Origin: Rutidosis leptorrhynchoides
Lineage: Eukaryota; Streptophyta; Magnoliopsida; Asterales; Asteraceae
Assembly (NCBI RefSeq): GCF_046630445.1
Contig: NC_092337.1
Location: 369,883,501-369,947,500 of the forward strand
Direction of reading: 5' to 3'
DNA: 64,000 nucleotides
Shown here: positions 12,621 through 25,184 of the stretch, one piece after another
Numbering within the stretch: the first letter of the stretch is position 1
Layout: every line of letters starts with the position of its first letter
Made by a program: the position numbers and the translations under genes
Notes under the pieces: model-generated
The model's database searches: none
What the model was told of the DNA's origin: nothing
The model's input: the letters and a program-made list of their open reading frames with translations, nothing else

Positions 12621-14334
12621 ATGCACCGAGGCAAACGTTCACCACCTTTCATACGTTCACCACCTGTAACTCGATTAAGACATCTAGCTAATATTGTCAC
12701 CGTTGATTTTTCTTTAGTATCATCATCTAGTCGAACAAGTACTCCGACTCAAATTTCCGATAATCCATTTTTTGAACCCGACCTCACAATTGAGAACCCG
12801 GAGGATATTGAAGGACAATTTCAAGATCCTGAACCACTAATCGTTCCTCCTGAACCACAAACCATTAAATCAGAATCTTCTAGTGATTCGGATTCAACAA
12901 ATTCAATTATGGAAGTAACTGAACCTCTAAGTATGGAAGATCGAATGAGAGCCACACGCACGGGCCAAGTTCACACCATTATTAAGCCAGATGTTAATGC
13001 GCCAGATTATTAAATCAAAGGAAAAATTCTACACATGGTAACTAATTAATGCCAATATAGTGTTACACCAAAAGAAGATCCAAACGAACATCTTCAAACC
13101 TTTAATAGGATCTATACTCTATTCAAAATTAGAGAAGTTGAGGATGAACAGATTTATCTCATGTTGTTTCCCTGGACTTTAAAGCGAGAAGCCAAAGATT
13201 GGTTAGAATCGTTACCTGAAGGAGTGATTGATACATGGGATGTTTTAGTTGAGAAATTTCTTAAAAGATTCTTTCCGGCATCTAAAGTCGTAAGACTTCA
13301 AGGAGAAATTGTTACGTTCGCGCAAAAGCCAAATGAAACATTATATGAGGCGTGGACAAGATTCGGAAAGTTCTTTAGAGGATGTTCTCAGCACGGTTTA
13401 GACACTTATCAAATAGTACAAATATTCTACCAAGGTGTCGACGTTGCTACACGAAAAGACATCGACACAGCAGCTGGTGGTTCCATTATGAAGAAAACCA
13501 CAACCGAAGCTCACAAAATCATTGATAACACAGCATCCCACTCACATGAGTGGCACCAAGAAAAAGATATTTTTCGTTCATCTAAAGCAGCTAGAGTCGA
13601 TTCTAGCCAGGACTTTGATTTCGTTTCCGCAAAAATAGATGCTTTCGAGAGACGAATGGAAAATATGACTAAAGATATTCATGCAATATGAATCAGTTGT
13701 AAGCAATGTGGTGGACCACACCTAACGAAAGATTGTCACATTGAGCAAACGATGGAACAACGTGAGAATGTTTCCTACATGAACCAAAGGCCGGGAAATA
13801 ATTATCAAAATAATTATCAACCGCCAAGGCCAAACTTCAATCGAAATCAAAACATTCTTTACAATTCAAATGGTCCCAACAATAACTCGTACAACCAACA
13901 AGGTCCGAATAACCAACCAACTCAAAACAACACTTTCAATCAACAAAGACCTAACTTATATAAATCACCACAACAAACCGAAGAGAAAAAGCCAAATCTG
14001 GAAGAAATGATGGCAAAGCTAATGGAATCTCAAACACAATTTATTACATCTCAAACCCAAACAAACGAGAGGTTTGATCAGTAATTAAGAACTCAACAAG
14101 CTTCCATTTTGAATCTAGAAAAATACGTAGGTACTCTTGCTAGCATGATGAGTGAGAGGGAACAAGGAAAGCTACCGAGTAATACTGAAGTAAATCCTCG
14201 TAATGAGAATGTTAATATGGTGTCAACAAATTCTGAAAAACCAGCATCAGAAGATGGGAAGGTTTTAGATGTGAGTAACAATGAAGAAGTTATACCATCA
14301 CTACCACCCGAGTATGTAAAACCAGTGGTGGCAC
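12621..14334 (+). pseudogene. F gag (Athila-type, decayed, split by J)
   Basis: Starts with MHRGKRSPPFIRSPPVTR, nearly the same as the J gag start. Then come an acidic Glu/Ser/Asp-rich stretch, the gag core (LMLFPWTLKREAKDWLESLP ... FLKRFFPASKVVRLQGEI ... QHGLDTYQIVQIFYQG) at about 13140-13450, and a zinc knuckle CKQCGGPHLTKDC near 13700. An Asn/Gln-rich region follows. Stops interrupt it at 13011-13013, 13048-13050, 13689-13691 (CGA in J at 18728-18730) and 14082-14084. J is inserted after 14334, in the segment that reads VKPVV. Confidence 0.9.
14330..14334 (+). repeat. Target site duplication of J, left copy
   Basis: GGCAC directly before the J LTR start; the same five bases follow its 3' LTR at 28379-28383. 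Confidence 0.95.
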
Positions 14335-14800
14335 TGATAATGCTAAATACGAACATATATTTCATAGCATTATCCCTCAAGAAAGACAAGCTTTTAGTTG
14401 CAATTGTTCTATTTACAAGTGATATTCGTTTAAATAATAAAATGTGAAGACAAAAGACAGATTCGACGAATTGAAGACGCAAACGACCAAAAAGCACAAA
14501 AGTACAAAGTACAATCAAAGTGGTTCAAATTATTGATGAGAAACATCTCAAAATTACAAGAATACAAGACGCGAAACGTAAAATACAAGATATTAAATTA
14601 TACGCAAGGACGTTGGAAAATCCGGAACCGGGACCGAAGTCAAATTTCAACGCGCAATGCAACGGAGCAAAAATTACAAGTCAACTATGCACATAAATAT
14701 AATATAATATATAAATAATTCTTAAAAATTATATATATATTATATATATTTATAAAACCGTCGGCAAGAAGCAAACAAACTTGTGTGAGCTGGAAAAGCA

Positions 14801-14850
14801 GGCCATGCGATCGCATGGCCTGGAAGTGCAATTTCCATGCGATCGCATGG
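14801..14850 (+). promoter_or_regulatory. Two adjacent palindromes upstream of the J TATA box
   Basis: 14801-14820 is a perfect 20-base palindrome with core CATGCGATCGCATG. 14835-14850 is a 16-base palindrome with the same core. They end 23 bp before the TATA box, a position suited to a dimeric transcription-factor site. The same motif recurs in the leaders of J and F. Confidence 0.6.
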
Positions 14851-14872
14851 GTCACTTTTTCTGGCCACACCC

Positions 14873-14880
14873 CTATAAAA
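14873..14880 (+). promoter_or_regulatory. TATA box of the J LTR
   Basis: CTATAAAA followed by a CT-rich tract (TCTATCTCTCTCTC), as expected for a plant core promoter. It is conserved in F. Confidence 0.65.
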
Positions 14881-14932
14881 AGCAGTTTGGTGATAGAACA
14901 ATTACACATCTTTATCTATCTCTCTCTCAAAC

Positions 14933-15040
<108 letters not shown>

Positions 15041-16327
15041 TTTAATTTTAATTTAAATTTTAATTTTAATAATAAGGGTATGTTAGCGAATGTTGTAAGG
15101 GTGTAAGTCGAAATTCTGTCCGTGTAACGCTACGCTATTTTTAATCATTGTAACTTATGTTCAACCTTTTTTAATTAATGTCTCGTAGCTAAGTTATTAT
15201 TATGCTTATTTAAGCCAAAGTAATCGTGATGTTGGGCTAAAATTTTAAGACGGGGTAATTGGACTTTGTACCATAATTGGGGTTTGAACAAAAGAACGAC
15301 ACTTGTGAAAATTAGACTATGGGCTATTAATGGGCTTTATATTTGTTTAATTAAATGATAGTTTGTTAATTTAATATAAAAATTTACAATTGGACGTACC
15401 TATAAATAACCATATACACTCTATTGGACACGATGGGAGGGATATTTATAAGTACTAATAATCGTTCATTTAACCGGACACGGGAATGGATTAATAGTTA
15501 ATGGACTTATTAAAACAGGGGTGAATTATGTACAAGGACACTTGGCGTAATTATAGTATAAGTCCCCAATTAGTTGGAATATTTGACTTCGAATATAAGG
15601 ATAATTTGACGAGGACACTCGCACTTTATATTTATGACTGATGGACCGTTATGGACAAAAACCAGACGGACATATTGAATAATCCAGGACAAAGGACAAT
15701 TAACCCATGGTAATAAACTAAAATCAACACGTCAAACATCATGATTACGGAAGTTTAAATAAGCATAATTCCTTTATTTCATATTTAATTGCACTTTTAA
15801 TTATCGCACTTTTATTTACTATCATTTTATTTAAATGCACTTTTAATTATCGTACTTTTTAATTATCGCAATTTTATTTATCGTCATTTTATTTATCGCA
15901 TTTTTATTTATCGCAATTTCATTATCGTTATTTACTTTACGCTTAAAATTAAGTTATATTTATTTTTAATATTTTACATTAGGTTTTAACTGCGACTTAA
16001 ATTTTAAAATCGACAAACCGGTCATTAAACGGTAAAAACCCCCTTTTATAATAATAATACTACTTATATATATTTATATTTTTACAAATATAGTTTTTAA
16101 AAATATAGCGTTAAACTTGGCTAAGATCCCTGTGGAACGAATCGGACTTACTAAAAACTACACTACTGTAGGATTAGGTACACTGCCTATAAGTGTTGTA
16201 GCAAGGTTTAGGTACATCCATTCTATAAATAAATAAATATCTTGTGTAAAATTGTATTGTATTTAATAGTATTTTGTAGTAAAAAAACAACTATTTTGTA
16301 TACACCTCGTATAACATCAAGTATTTT

Positions 16328-16346
16328 TGGCGCCGCTGCCGGGGAA
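16328..16346 (+). promoter_or_regulatory. J primer binding site (tRNA-Asp type)
   Basis: TGGCGCCGCTGCCGGGGAA lies eight bases after the LTR end. It differs at one position from the usual Athila/Tat TGGCGCCGTTGCCGGGG. Confidence 0.9.
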
Positions 16347-17630
16347 CTTGCTTAAACGCCGGAAGCGAAACGCTATATATATATATATAAAAAAAGGATT
16401 TTTAATTTACTTTTGTAACAATACGTTTTAATTTTAAAAAAAATAATAATACAAAAATATAAAAAGAAAAACAAAATATATATATATATTTAAGAATTGT
16501 TCAAAATATATAAATTATAAAGTATTTTTATTTTTAGTTTGTAAAAATATAAGTTTTTATTTCATTTATATAAATATTTTATATAATTATTAAAACAGAA
16601 AAAAAAATATAAAAGTATACGGGCCACTACACTGTAGCAGCCCAACTTCTGGCCTGCTATCTTAAGCCATGCGACCGCATGGTATTACAACGGTCAGCTC
16701 ATGTGATCGTATGAGCTGATTTGACACGCCTGGTACCTGGTACGACCAGTTTAGGGTTAGATTAATTTAATTATTATTATTAATTAATAACCCTAATTAG
16801 GTTTAGTATATTTTAATATTTAGTTTAGTTTTATTTATTTTATAATATTTAGTTATAATTAGTTTTAATAATTACAAAATTAATACTTTTATAAAATAAA
16901 TAATATAAAAATAATATTTTTATAAAAATTAGTAATTTTATCAATTTTTGTCTCTTTTTATAAATTGTATATTTTTATGATTTAGTACGTAATTTGTATT
17001 CTTATCGCTCGTAATTAGTTTTAAAATATAGTATTTGCCGTAGTTATTTTTATTTCTAGATTTTTAGGCTTTGCTGTAAAATCCCTTAAGTGCTTTTTCT
17101 TTAGACTAAGATTTAAGTGCTTTAGAATTTTGAGACGCCGTTTTATAAATTTTAGTACTTTTTAAGTTATTGCCATTTTGGATATAGAATTCCTTTTAAG
17201 CTTTAATACCTTTAGACGCAAGTTTTTATATTTAGTTTTTAGACTTTTAAGTTTCGACGCTTTATTTTCTTTTTATTATTTTTCGACGCTTATTTTCTTA
17301 TTTTTATTTTTCAATGTTTTTCGACGCACTTTTCTTTTTCATCGCCGCTCTAGATTTTTAGGACATAGAATTTTCTATTTCTTCTCTAAAATTTCTTTAA
17401 ATTTCAACGAAAAATTATTTTAAGTGGTTAAATTGATAGACATCCAAAATTTTCTGCTTCGTAGTAATAGTTGGATTTGTTAGTGGCTGAGTTGTGAGCT
17501 TCCGATTTAAAGGGTTCTGGCTCCCTGCTACATCTTTTGGCTATTCGAAACGTGGACAAAAGCAGAAAAGTCTATTAATTTGATAAATTATATAATTTTT
17601 ATCTTTTATAACTAATAGGATATTCAGTGA
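16347..17630 (+). other. J leader (non-coding) with paired hairpins
   Basis: AT-rich and without coding potential. Inverted repeats lie at 16667-16682 (CCATGCGACCGCATGG) and 16695-16718 (12-base arms that pair fully if two G-U pairs are allowed). The stretch before gag is almost the same as in F, including a GACATCCAAAATTTTCTGC block. Confidence 0.7.
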
Positions 17631-19228
17631 ATGCACCGAGCAAAACGTTCACCACCTTTTATACGTTCACCACCTGTAACTCGATCAAGACATCTAGCCA
17701 ATATTGTCGTCGTTGATTTTTCTTTAGAATCGTCATCCAATCGACCAAGTACTCCAATTCAAATTTTTGATAATCCATTTTTTGAACCCGACCTCACAAT
17801 TGAGAATTCGGAGGATATTCAGGGACAATTCAGAGATCCTGAACCACTAATCTTTCCTCCGGAACCACCAATCATTCAAACAGAGATTGTCGAGGAATAA
17901 CCCATTAAATCAGAATCCTCTAGTGATTCAGATTCAACAAATTCAATCATGGAAAATCTGGAACCTCTAAGTATGGAAGACCGAATGCGAGCTAAACGCA
18001 CTGGCCAAGGTCACGCAATTACTCAACCAGACATTAATGCGCCAGATTATGAAATAAAAGGACAAATCCTACACATGGTAACTAATCAAAGCCAATTTAG
18101 TGGTGCACCGTAGGAAGATCAAAATGAACATCTTCGTACCTTTAACAGGATTTGTACTTTATTCAAAATAAGATAAGTGGAGGATGAACAGATATATCTC
18201 ATGTTATTTCTATGGACTTTAAAGGGAGAAGCCAAAGATTGGTTAGAATCGTTACCTGAAGGGGCGATTGATACATGGGATGTTTTAGTTGAAAAATTTC
18301 TTAAACAATTCTTTCCGCATCTAAAGCTTTAAGACTTCAAGGAGAAATAGTTACGTTCACACAAAAGCCAAATGAAACTCTATATGAAGCGTGGAAAAGA
18401 TTTGGAAAGTTATTGAAAGGATGTCCACAACATGGTTTAGACACTTGTCAAATAGTACAAATATTCTACCAAGGATGTGACATCACTACAAGAAAAGACA
18501 TCGATATAGCAGCTGGTGGTTCCATTATGAAGAAAACCGCAACTGACGCTTACAAAATTATTGATAACACTACTTCCCACTCACATGAGTGGCATCAAGA
18601 AAAAGATATCGTTAGATCATCTAAAGCAGCTAGAGCTGATTCTAGCCATGACTTTGATTCCATTTCTGCAAAGATAGATGCTGTCGAGAGACGAATGGAA
18701 AAGATGACTAAAGATATCCACTCAATACGAATTAGTTGTGAGCAGTGTGGAGGACCACATTTAACAAAAGATTGTCTCAGTATTGAACCAACAATGGAAC
18801 AAAGAGAGAATGTTTCATACATGAACCAAAGGCCTGGAAATAATTATCAAAATAAATATCAACCGCCAAGACCGATCTACAATCAAAACCAAAATTATAA
18901 CCGAAATGTTCCACACAACAACCAACAAGGTCCTAGCAATTAACAAGTATCCAATGATACTTACAATCAGCAAAGACCTATTTTTCAAAATAAACCACCA
19001 CAAACCGATGATAAAAAGCCAAATTTAGAAGATATGATGTCGAAGCTAGTTGAATCTCAAACGCAGTTTTTCACATCTCAGAAACAAACCAATGAACAAA
19101 ATGCTCAAGCATTTAGAAATCAACAAGCTTCTATTCAAAATCTGGAACAAGAAGTAAGTAACCTAGCAAGGTTAATAGGTGAAAGGAAACCGGGAAGTCT
19201 ACCTAGTGATACAGATGCTAACCCCTGA
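17631..19228 (+). pseudogene. J gag (Athila-type, decayed)
   Basis: Begins MHRAKRSPPFIRSPPVTRSR at the same position after the leader as in F. The gag core is seen as LMLFLWTLKGEAKDWLESLP and KGCPQHGLDTCQIVQIFYQG. A zinc knuckle CEQCGGPHLTKDC is near 18740, followed by an Asn/Gln-rich region and a Gln-rich helical segment up to LARLIGERKPGSLPSD. Breaks: TAA 17898-17900, TAG near 18112, a frameshift near 18310, TAA near 18941, and TGA at 19226-19228 (NP*N, plausibly from CGA). Confidence 0.9.
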
Positions 19229-20272
19229 AATGAAACAGCTAAAGCCATTACCACAAGAAGTGGTATTACACTTAAACCACCTGAAATGCCTGTAATCTCT
19301 GATGAAGCTATTCCTACTCCACAAGAACCACAACCTGAGCAAGATAAGGAAACAGAACCGGTAGTTGAGAAGGTTAATGAAAAAAACACAGTTAAGGCTA
19401 AACCTTATGTTAAACCATACCAACCACCACTTCCTTACCCGAGTAAAATGAGAAAAGAAAGACTTGAAGCCGAGCAATCCAAATTTTTAGATATGTTTAA
19501 ACAAATAAATGTAAATCTTCCTTTCATTGATGTGATATCAGGAATGCCTAGATATGCTAAATTCTTGAAAGATCTAATCACAAATAGAAAGAAAATGGAA
19601 GAACTCTCGGCTGTTACTATGAATGCTAATTGTTCTGCAGTACTGTTGAATAAGATACCAGAAAAATTATCAGAGCCAGGAAGTTTCACAATTCCATATT
19701 TTCTGGGTAGTCTTAGTTCAATAGAAGCATTGGCAGACTTAGGTGCTAGTATAAATTTAATGCCATATTCACTATACGCTAAACTAGACCTTGGAGAATT
19801 GAAACCAACACGAATAAGCATACAACTAGCCGATCGATCAGTAAAATATCCTAGAGGGATAATGGAGAAAATGCTAGTTAAAGTTGGTACTTTAGTATTT
19901 CCAGTAGATTTTGTTATTCTAGACATGGAAGAAGATTCTCGAGTTCCTCTCATATTAGGAAGACCATTCTTAAACATGGCTAAAGCAATAATAGACGTGT
20001 TTGGTAAGAAACTGACCCTAAGTATAGAAGACGAGAGTGTTACCTTTTCAGTTGATAGAGTCATGCAACAACCGCAATCTACAGATGATACATGTTATTA
20101 TATTCAAACTATAGATTCACATGCAGAATTGTTAGAAGAATTTCCAGAATTACAAGGAACAGGAAAATGTTCCTTAGGAGAAGGAACTGAACCAATTGAA
20201 GAAGCTAAAATGTTAGCTACACTTATAGCTAATGGATATGAACCAACAACAGAAGAAATTCAAATGCTAAAA
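19229..20272 (+). pseudogene. J gag-pol linker and aspartic protease, cut by LTR K
   Basis: A long open segment (ATG 19286) with a Pro-rich linker (KPYVKPYQPPLPYPSKM), a helical part (LDMFKQINVNLPFIDVI) and a retropepsin domain: ADLGASINLMPYSLY near 19735 with the D-L-G-A-S active site, and VPLILGRPFLNMAKAIIDV near 19940. It ends in an acidic tail. The frame is intact up to codon end 20272, where LTR K begins, and it resumes at 23775 in the same phase. The reading that runs on to 20305 is LTR sequence, not protease. Confidence 0.92.
20268..20272 (+). repeat. Target site duplication of K, left copy
   Basis: TAAAA, repeated at 23770-23774. Confidence 0.85.
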
Positions 20273-20711
20273 TGTGACGACCCGGGAATTTTCGACCAAA
20301 TTTAAACTAAGTCTTTATATAATCTCGACACGATAAGCAAAGTCTGTAAAGTTGAGTCTCAAAACTTGTGAACTATTTTTATGAATTCAATTTGACTTTC
20401 GACTACTCCCGACGATTCACGAATCTATAAACGTAAATAGAAATGTACATATAATTAACTACACATATAAATAATCATATATTGTAAAATAAATATAACA
20501 GAGAACTAATAAGTGATTTAATTATTATGGAAGATAAATTAAAATAACTAAAATTTGTTACTAAATGATTTCAAACATAAATCGTCAACGATTAATAATG
20601 TATTAAGTGTATAATGTTATACTTTGAGTTTAAATTGTTTTGATGTATATAATTAATACATTTATCTAAGTATTGAATCTGGATACATAAAACATAATTA
20701 TATATAGTAAT

Positions 20712-20746
<35 letters not shown>

Positions 20747-21940
20747 ACATAAACATGATAATTATTGTTAGTACTAATATTAAGATTTGTATTTTTTTTC
20801 TAAAATAAAATATATATAAGATCTAAGTTGTATCATTATTATTAATGTTATTAATATTATTATAACTAGTATTATTATTTGTATCATTAATAAGATTATT
20901 ATTATCATTATTATTAATTAAATTTATTAAAATCTGCATTATTGTTAATATTAATATTATTTACTATCTATTATTACTAGAATTTTTACTAATAATTCTA
21001 TTATTAATAATATTAACATAAATATACTTGTAATTACCATATTATGAATCAATTACATATAAACAGATTTATACATACAAGTTTATATAAATATGTATAT
21101 ATATATATATATATATATACAAAATACCACCGTATATATATTTATAAATGTTTAAACAGATATATGGATATATATAAATAACTAATGTAAATAAATATGC
21201 GTAATTGATATATCAAAATCAATTTGTTATATGTTTCTGTCCAACTGTGCTGCTCGTGACCCCCTATCTACAAACAAGCAGTTGAATTCTATTACTGGAA
21301 CGTCCACATGGTGAGTTATTATCTCTGCAAGTCAAAAACAGAAAGCTCAGATGGAATTGGGAGCACAACATTTTTTGTTTTGTTTATCTGTACGCTTATA
21401 TTTTTTTTTTCTCTTAATTCAATTTCGAACCAAATAGCAAAATCCTTAAATGTTGTTTCGTTAGGAATCTCTTACTCAATCTATATGAAAAATCTCAACT
21501 TCCAATCCTTCAAAACGAGTTCTAATTTTGGAAGTCAAACTAAATTTTCAAAAGTCAACAATTATGTTCATCGTAAAAATTCGAACGTGCCGTGACGTTT
21601 CTGTTGAAATTGATCATTCATATAGTTTCTATAAACGGTTCATAGCATATTTTGTGTTATAAGTTTTATCTAAATCGACCTACAAATCGAAATCATCAAA
21701 AAAAATTTTGGTTTATCTTCGACGAGCAGAAGTAGTGGTCTTCTTTTTTTTTTTTCAAGCCAAAAACCCTCAATTAATTGTTTACGTTTTGGATATTAAA
21801 TCCTAAAATGGAATTGGTAAGTGTTATTAAGATTACTATGATGATTTGGGTCATTTGAACCTGTGAAGAAGAAGGAGGGGAAAAGAAGTCTGAAAGAAAG
21901 ATGGATTAAATATTATTGAGTTCCTTACTTAATCAGAAAA

Positions 21941-22028
21941 ACAGAATAGCGTGATTGGTTTGATGTGTTTGTGAGTATTCGAGAGGTCATGGGTTCGATC
22001 CCGGGCGAGGGCAGCTGTATTTTTTTTG
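21941..22028 (+). other. tRNA-like segment with B box in LTR K
   Basis: GAGAGGTCATGGGTTCGATC with GGTTCGATCCC matches the Pol III B-box consensus GGTTCGANNCC. A weaker A-box-like GTGATTGGTTTGATG lies upstream and a T-run (22021-22028) downstream. A related segment is present in both D LTRs. It is probably a remnant of a tRNA-derived SINE head in the ancestral LTR. Confidence 0.5.
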
Positions 22029-22072
22029 GGACTCTTTCATTGTGAGGTAGTCTCCTTATTAATATTGATGAT

Positions 22073-22187
<115 letters not shown>

Positions 22188-22680
22188 GTGATTCTTATTA
22201 TTATTGTTATTGTAAGTATTATAATTATTATTAGTATAGTAATTATTATTATTAGTATTAATATCACAATCATAATTATGAAGTATTACTGATGTTATTA
22301 TTATTATCATTAAAGGTTATGAATATTATGATTATCATTAATAAAAGTATTTTATTAAGATTGCCATCAATAATAAGATTGTTATAAATATTATTATCAA
22401 AATAAGTATTATTTTGGAGTAATAGGATTATTAATGTCATCTTTATTAATATTACAAACTACCTTTTTAAAACAGATAAATATTTTATACATAAAATATA
22501 CTTATTGTATATACTAAAATTATATTATAATTTCGCATAAATATATATATTAAACCTATTAATATTAGTTACATAAATATATACAAATAACAAAAACTAT
22601 CGATTTTTAAATATAACATCTAAACATGTACGTACATAAAAATAGATATATTAATATAACTATATGAAGATTAACCATTT

Positions 22681-22790
<110 letters not shown>

Positions 22791-23769
22791 AACTAAATAT
22801 ACAAATTAAAGATATAATAAATAAATTCGTTCAGTTACGATTACATGTTTTGATATATATATACGAATGGTATAGGTTCGTGAATCCGAGGCCAACCCTG
22901 CATTGTTCAAAGTCGTCATATGTATTTTTACTACAAAATACAGTATTGTGAGTTTCATTTGCTCCCCTTTTAAAAGCTTTTGCAATATATATTTTTGGGA
23001 CTGAGAATACATGCGTTGCTTTTATAAATGTTTTATGAAATAGACACAAGTACTTAAAATTACATTCTATGGTTGGATTATTAACCGAATATCGCCCTTC
23101 AAGTCTGGTAACCTAAGAATTTAGGGAAATGGCCCCTGATTGACGCGAATCCTAAAGATAGATCTATGGACCTTGACAAGTCCCATTCGGGGTACGAATG
23201 CTTTAGTACTTTGAGATTATTATACAGACGAGAGGTTCTGTTTTGGGGATATTCTATGCATTAAGTTAACGTCGGTTACCAGGTGTTCAATCCATTTGAA
23301 TGATTTTTTTTGTCTCTATGTATGGGACGTATATTTATGTGAAATGAAAATCTTGTGGTCTATTAAAATGATGGAAATGATTATTTATGTTAAACTAATG
23401 AACTCACCAACCTTTTGGTTGACACTTTAAAGCATGTTTATTCTCAGGTATTAAAGAAATCTTCCGCTGTGCATTTGCTCATTTTAGAGATATTACTGGA
23501 GTCATTCATGGCATATTTCAAAAGACGTTACATTCAAATCGTCGAGTTCATCAAGATTATTATTAAGTCAACTTTAGTTGGATATATTATGAAATGGTAT
23601 GCATGCCTGTCAACTTTCGATGTAATGAAAGTTTGTCTTTTCAAAAATGAATGCAATGTTTGTAAAATGTATCATATAGAGGTCAAATACCTCGCGATGT
23701 AATCAACTATTGTGACTCATTTATAATCGATATGGACTTCGTCCGGATGGATTAGGACGGGTCGTTAGA

Positions 23770-23774
23770 TAAAA
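23770..23774 (+). repeat. Target site duplication of K, right copy
   Basis: TAAAA, followed at once by J pol in the original phase (GAA GAA GAC ...). Confidence 0.85.
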
Positions 23775-25184
23775 GAAGAAGACAGATATCGATATAAATC
23801 ATCGAGAGAAGAACCACCAACATTAGAGTTAAAGCCACTTCCAAACCATTTGGAATATGCTTATTTACATGGTGAATCTGAATTACCTGTAATAATATCG
23901 TCTTCTCTTACGAAAAATGAAAAATCTCGACTCATTACTGTGCTAAAAGCTCATAAACCAGCTATTGCATGGAAGATTCATGATATTAAAGGAATAAGTC
24001 CTTCATATTGCACACATAAAATCCTTATGGAAGAAGGTCATAAAACGTATGTGCAACGTCAACGAAGACTAAATCCTAATATGCAAGATGTTGTTAAGAA
24101 AGAAATTATTAAACTGCTAGATGCAGGTTTAATTTATCCAATCTCTGATAGTCCATGGGTAAGCTCAGTTCAATGTGTACCTAAGAAGGGTGGCATGACT
24201 GTCATCACAAATGAGAAAAATGAGCTTATTCCTACTAGGACTGTAACAGGATGGCGTGTTTGTATTGATTATAGAAAATTAAATGACGCCACTAGAAAAG
24301 ATCACTTTCCCTTACCTTTCATTGATCAAATGTTGGAAAGATTAGCCGAAAATAGTTACTATTGTTTTCTTGATGGTTTTTCCGGATACTTTCAAATTCC
24401 AATAGCACCCGAGGACCAAGAGAAAACCACATTCACGTGCCCTTATGGTACTTTTGCTTACAAACGCATGCCATTTGGACTTTGCAACGCCCCCGCAACC
24501 TTTCAAAGGTGCATGATGGCGATTTTTCACGACATGATAGAAGAATGCATGGAAGTTTTCATGGATGACTTTTCAGTCTTCGGTGATACTTTTGAAACAT
24601 GTCTAGTTAATCTTGAACGAATGATTATTAGATGCGAACAATCAAATCTAGTACTTAATTGGGAGAAATGCCATTTCATGGTTAAAGAAGGCATCGTTCT
24701 TGGTCATAAAATTTCAAAGGAAGGAATTGAAGTGGATAGAGTTAAAGTAGATGTAATTGCTAAACTTTCACATCTCAACAATGTTAGAGGAGTTAGGAGT
24801 TTTCTAGGGCATGCCGGTTTTTACCGACGTTTCATAAAAGATTTTTCTAAATTTGCCACTCCTATGAATAAACTCCTAGAAAAGGATGCTCCATTCATCT
24901 TTTCAGATGAATGCATCAAATCGTTTAATATTCTTAAAGAAAAACTCACTAATGCGCCGATCATGATAACTCCAAATTGGAATCTACCGTTTGAACTTAT
25001 GTGCGATGCAAGTGATTTTACAATGGGAGCCGTTTTAGGACAAAGGATTGAAAAACGATTTCAACCTATTTATTACGCTAGTAAGACGTTACAAGGAGCA
25101 CAAACGAATTACGCAACTACTGAAAAAGAACTCCTTGCTATTGTCTTTGCTTTTGACAAATTTCGTTCATATCGTTCTAGCTAA
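23775..25184 (+). pseudogene. J reverse transcriptase and RNase H N-terminus
   Basis: Open from the K junction to 25184. N-terminal LELKPLPNHLEYAYLHGES is followed by an RT with WRVCIDYRKLNDATRKDHFP, MPFGLCNAPATF, catalytic VFMDDFSVF at about 24557-24583, and FLGHAGFYRRFIKDFS. RNase H begins with [16 protein letters not shown] and [17 protein letters not shown] frame change near 25165-25180 then ends the reading at 25182-25184 inside RNase H. The enzyme core looks undamaged by other mutations. In the intact element this would be part of one gag-pol polyprotein; K and the frameshift now separate it from both sides. Confidence 0.93.

Noticed and set aside
20273..20305. C-terminal residues CDDPGIFDQI of the J protease frame
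   Set aside because: These codons are the start of LTR K, not part of the J protein.
21308..21595. 95-codon ORF with a hydrophobic stretch in K
   Set aside because: Found in the LTR, not supported by the D LTRs, codon pattern unremarkable; likely chance.
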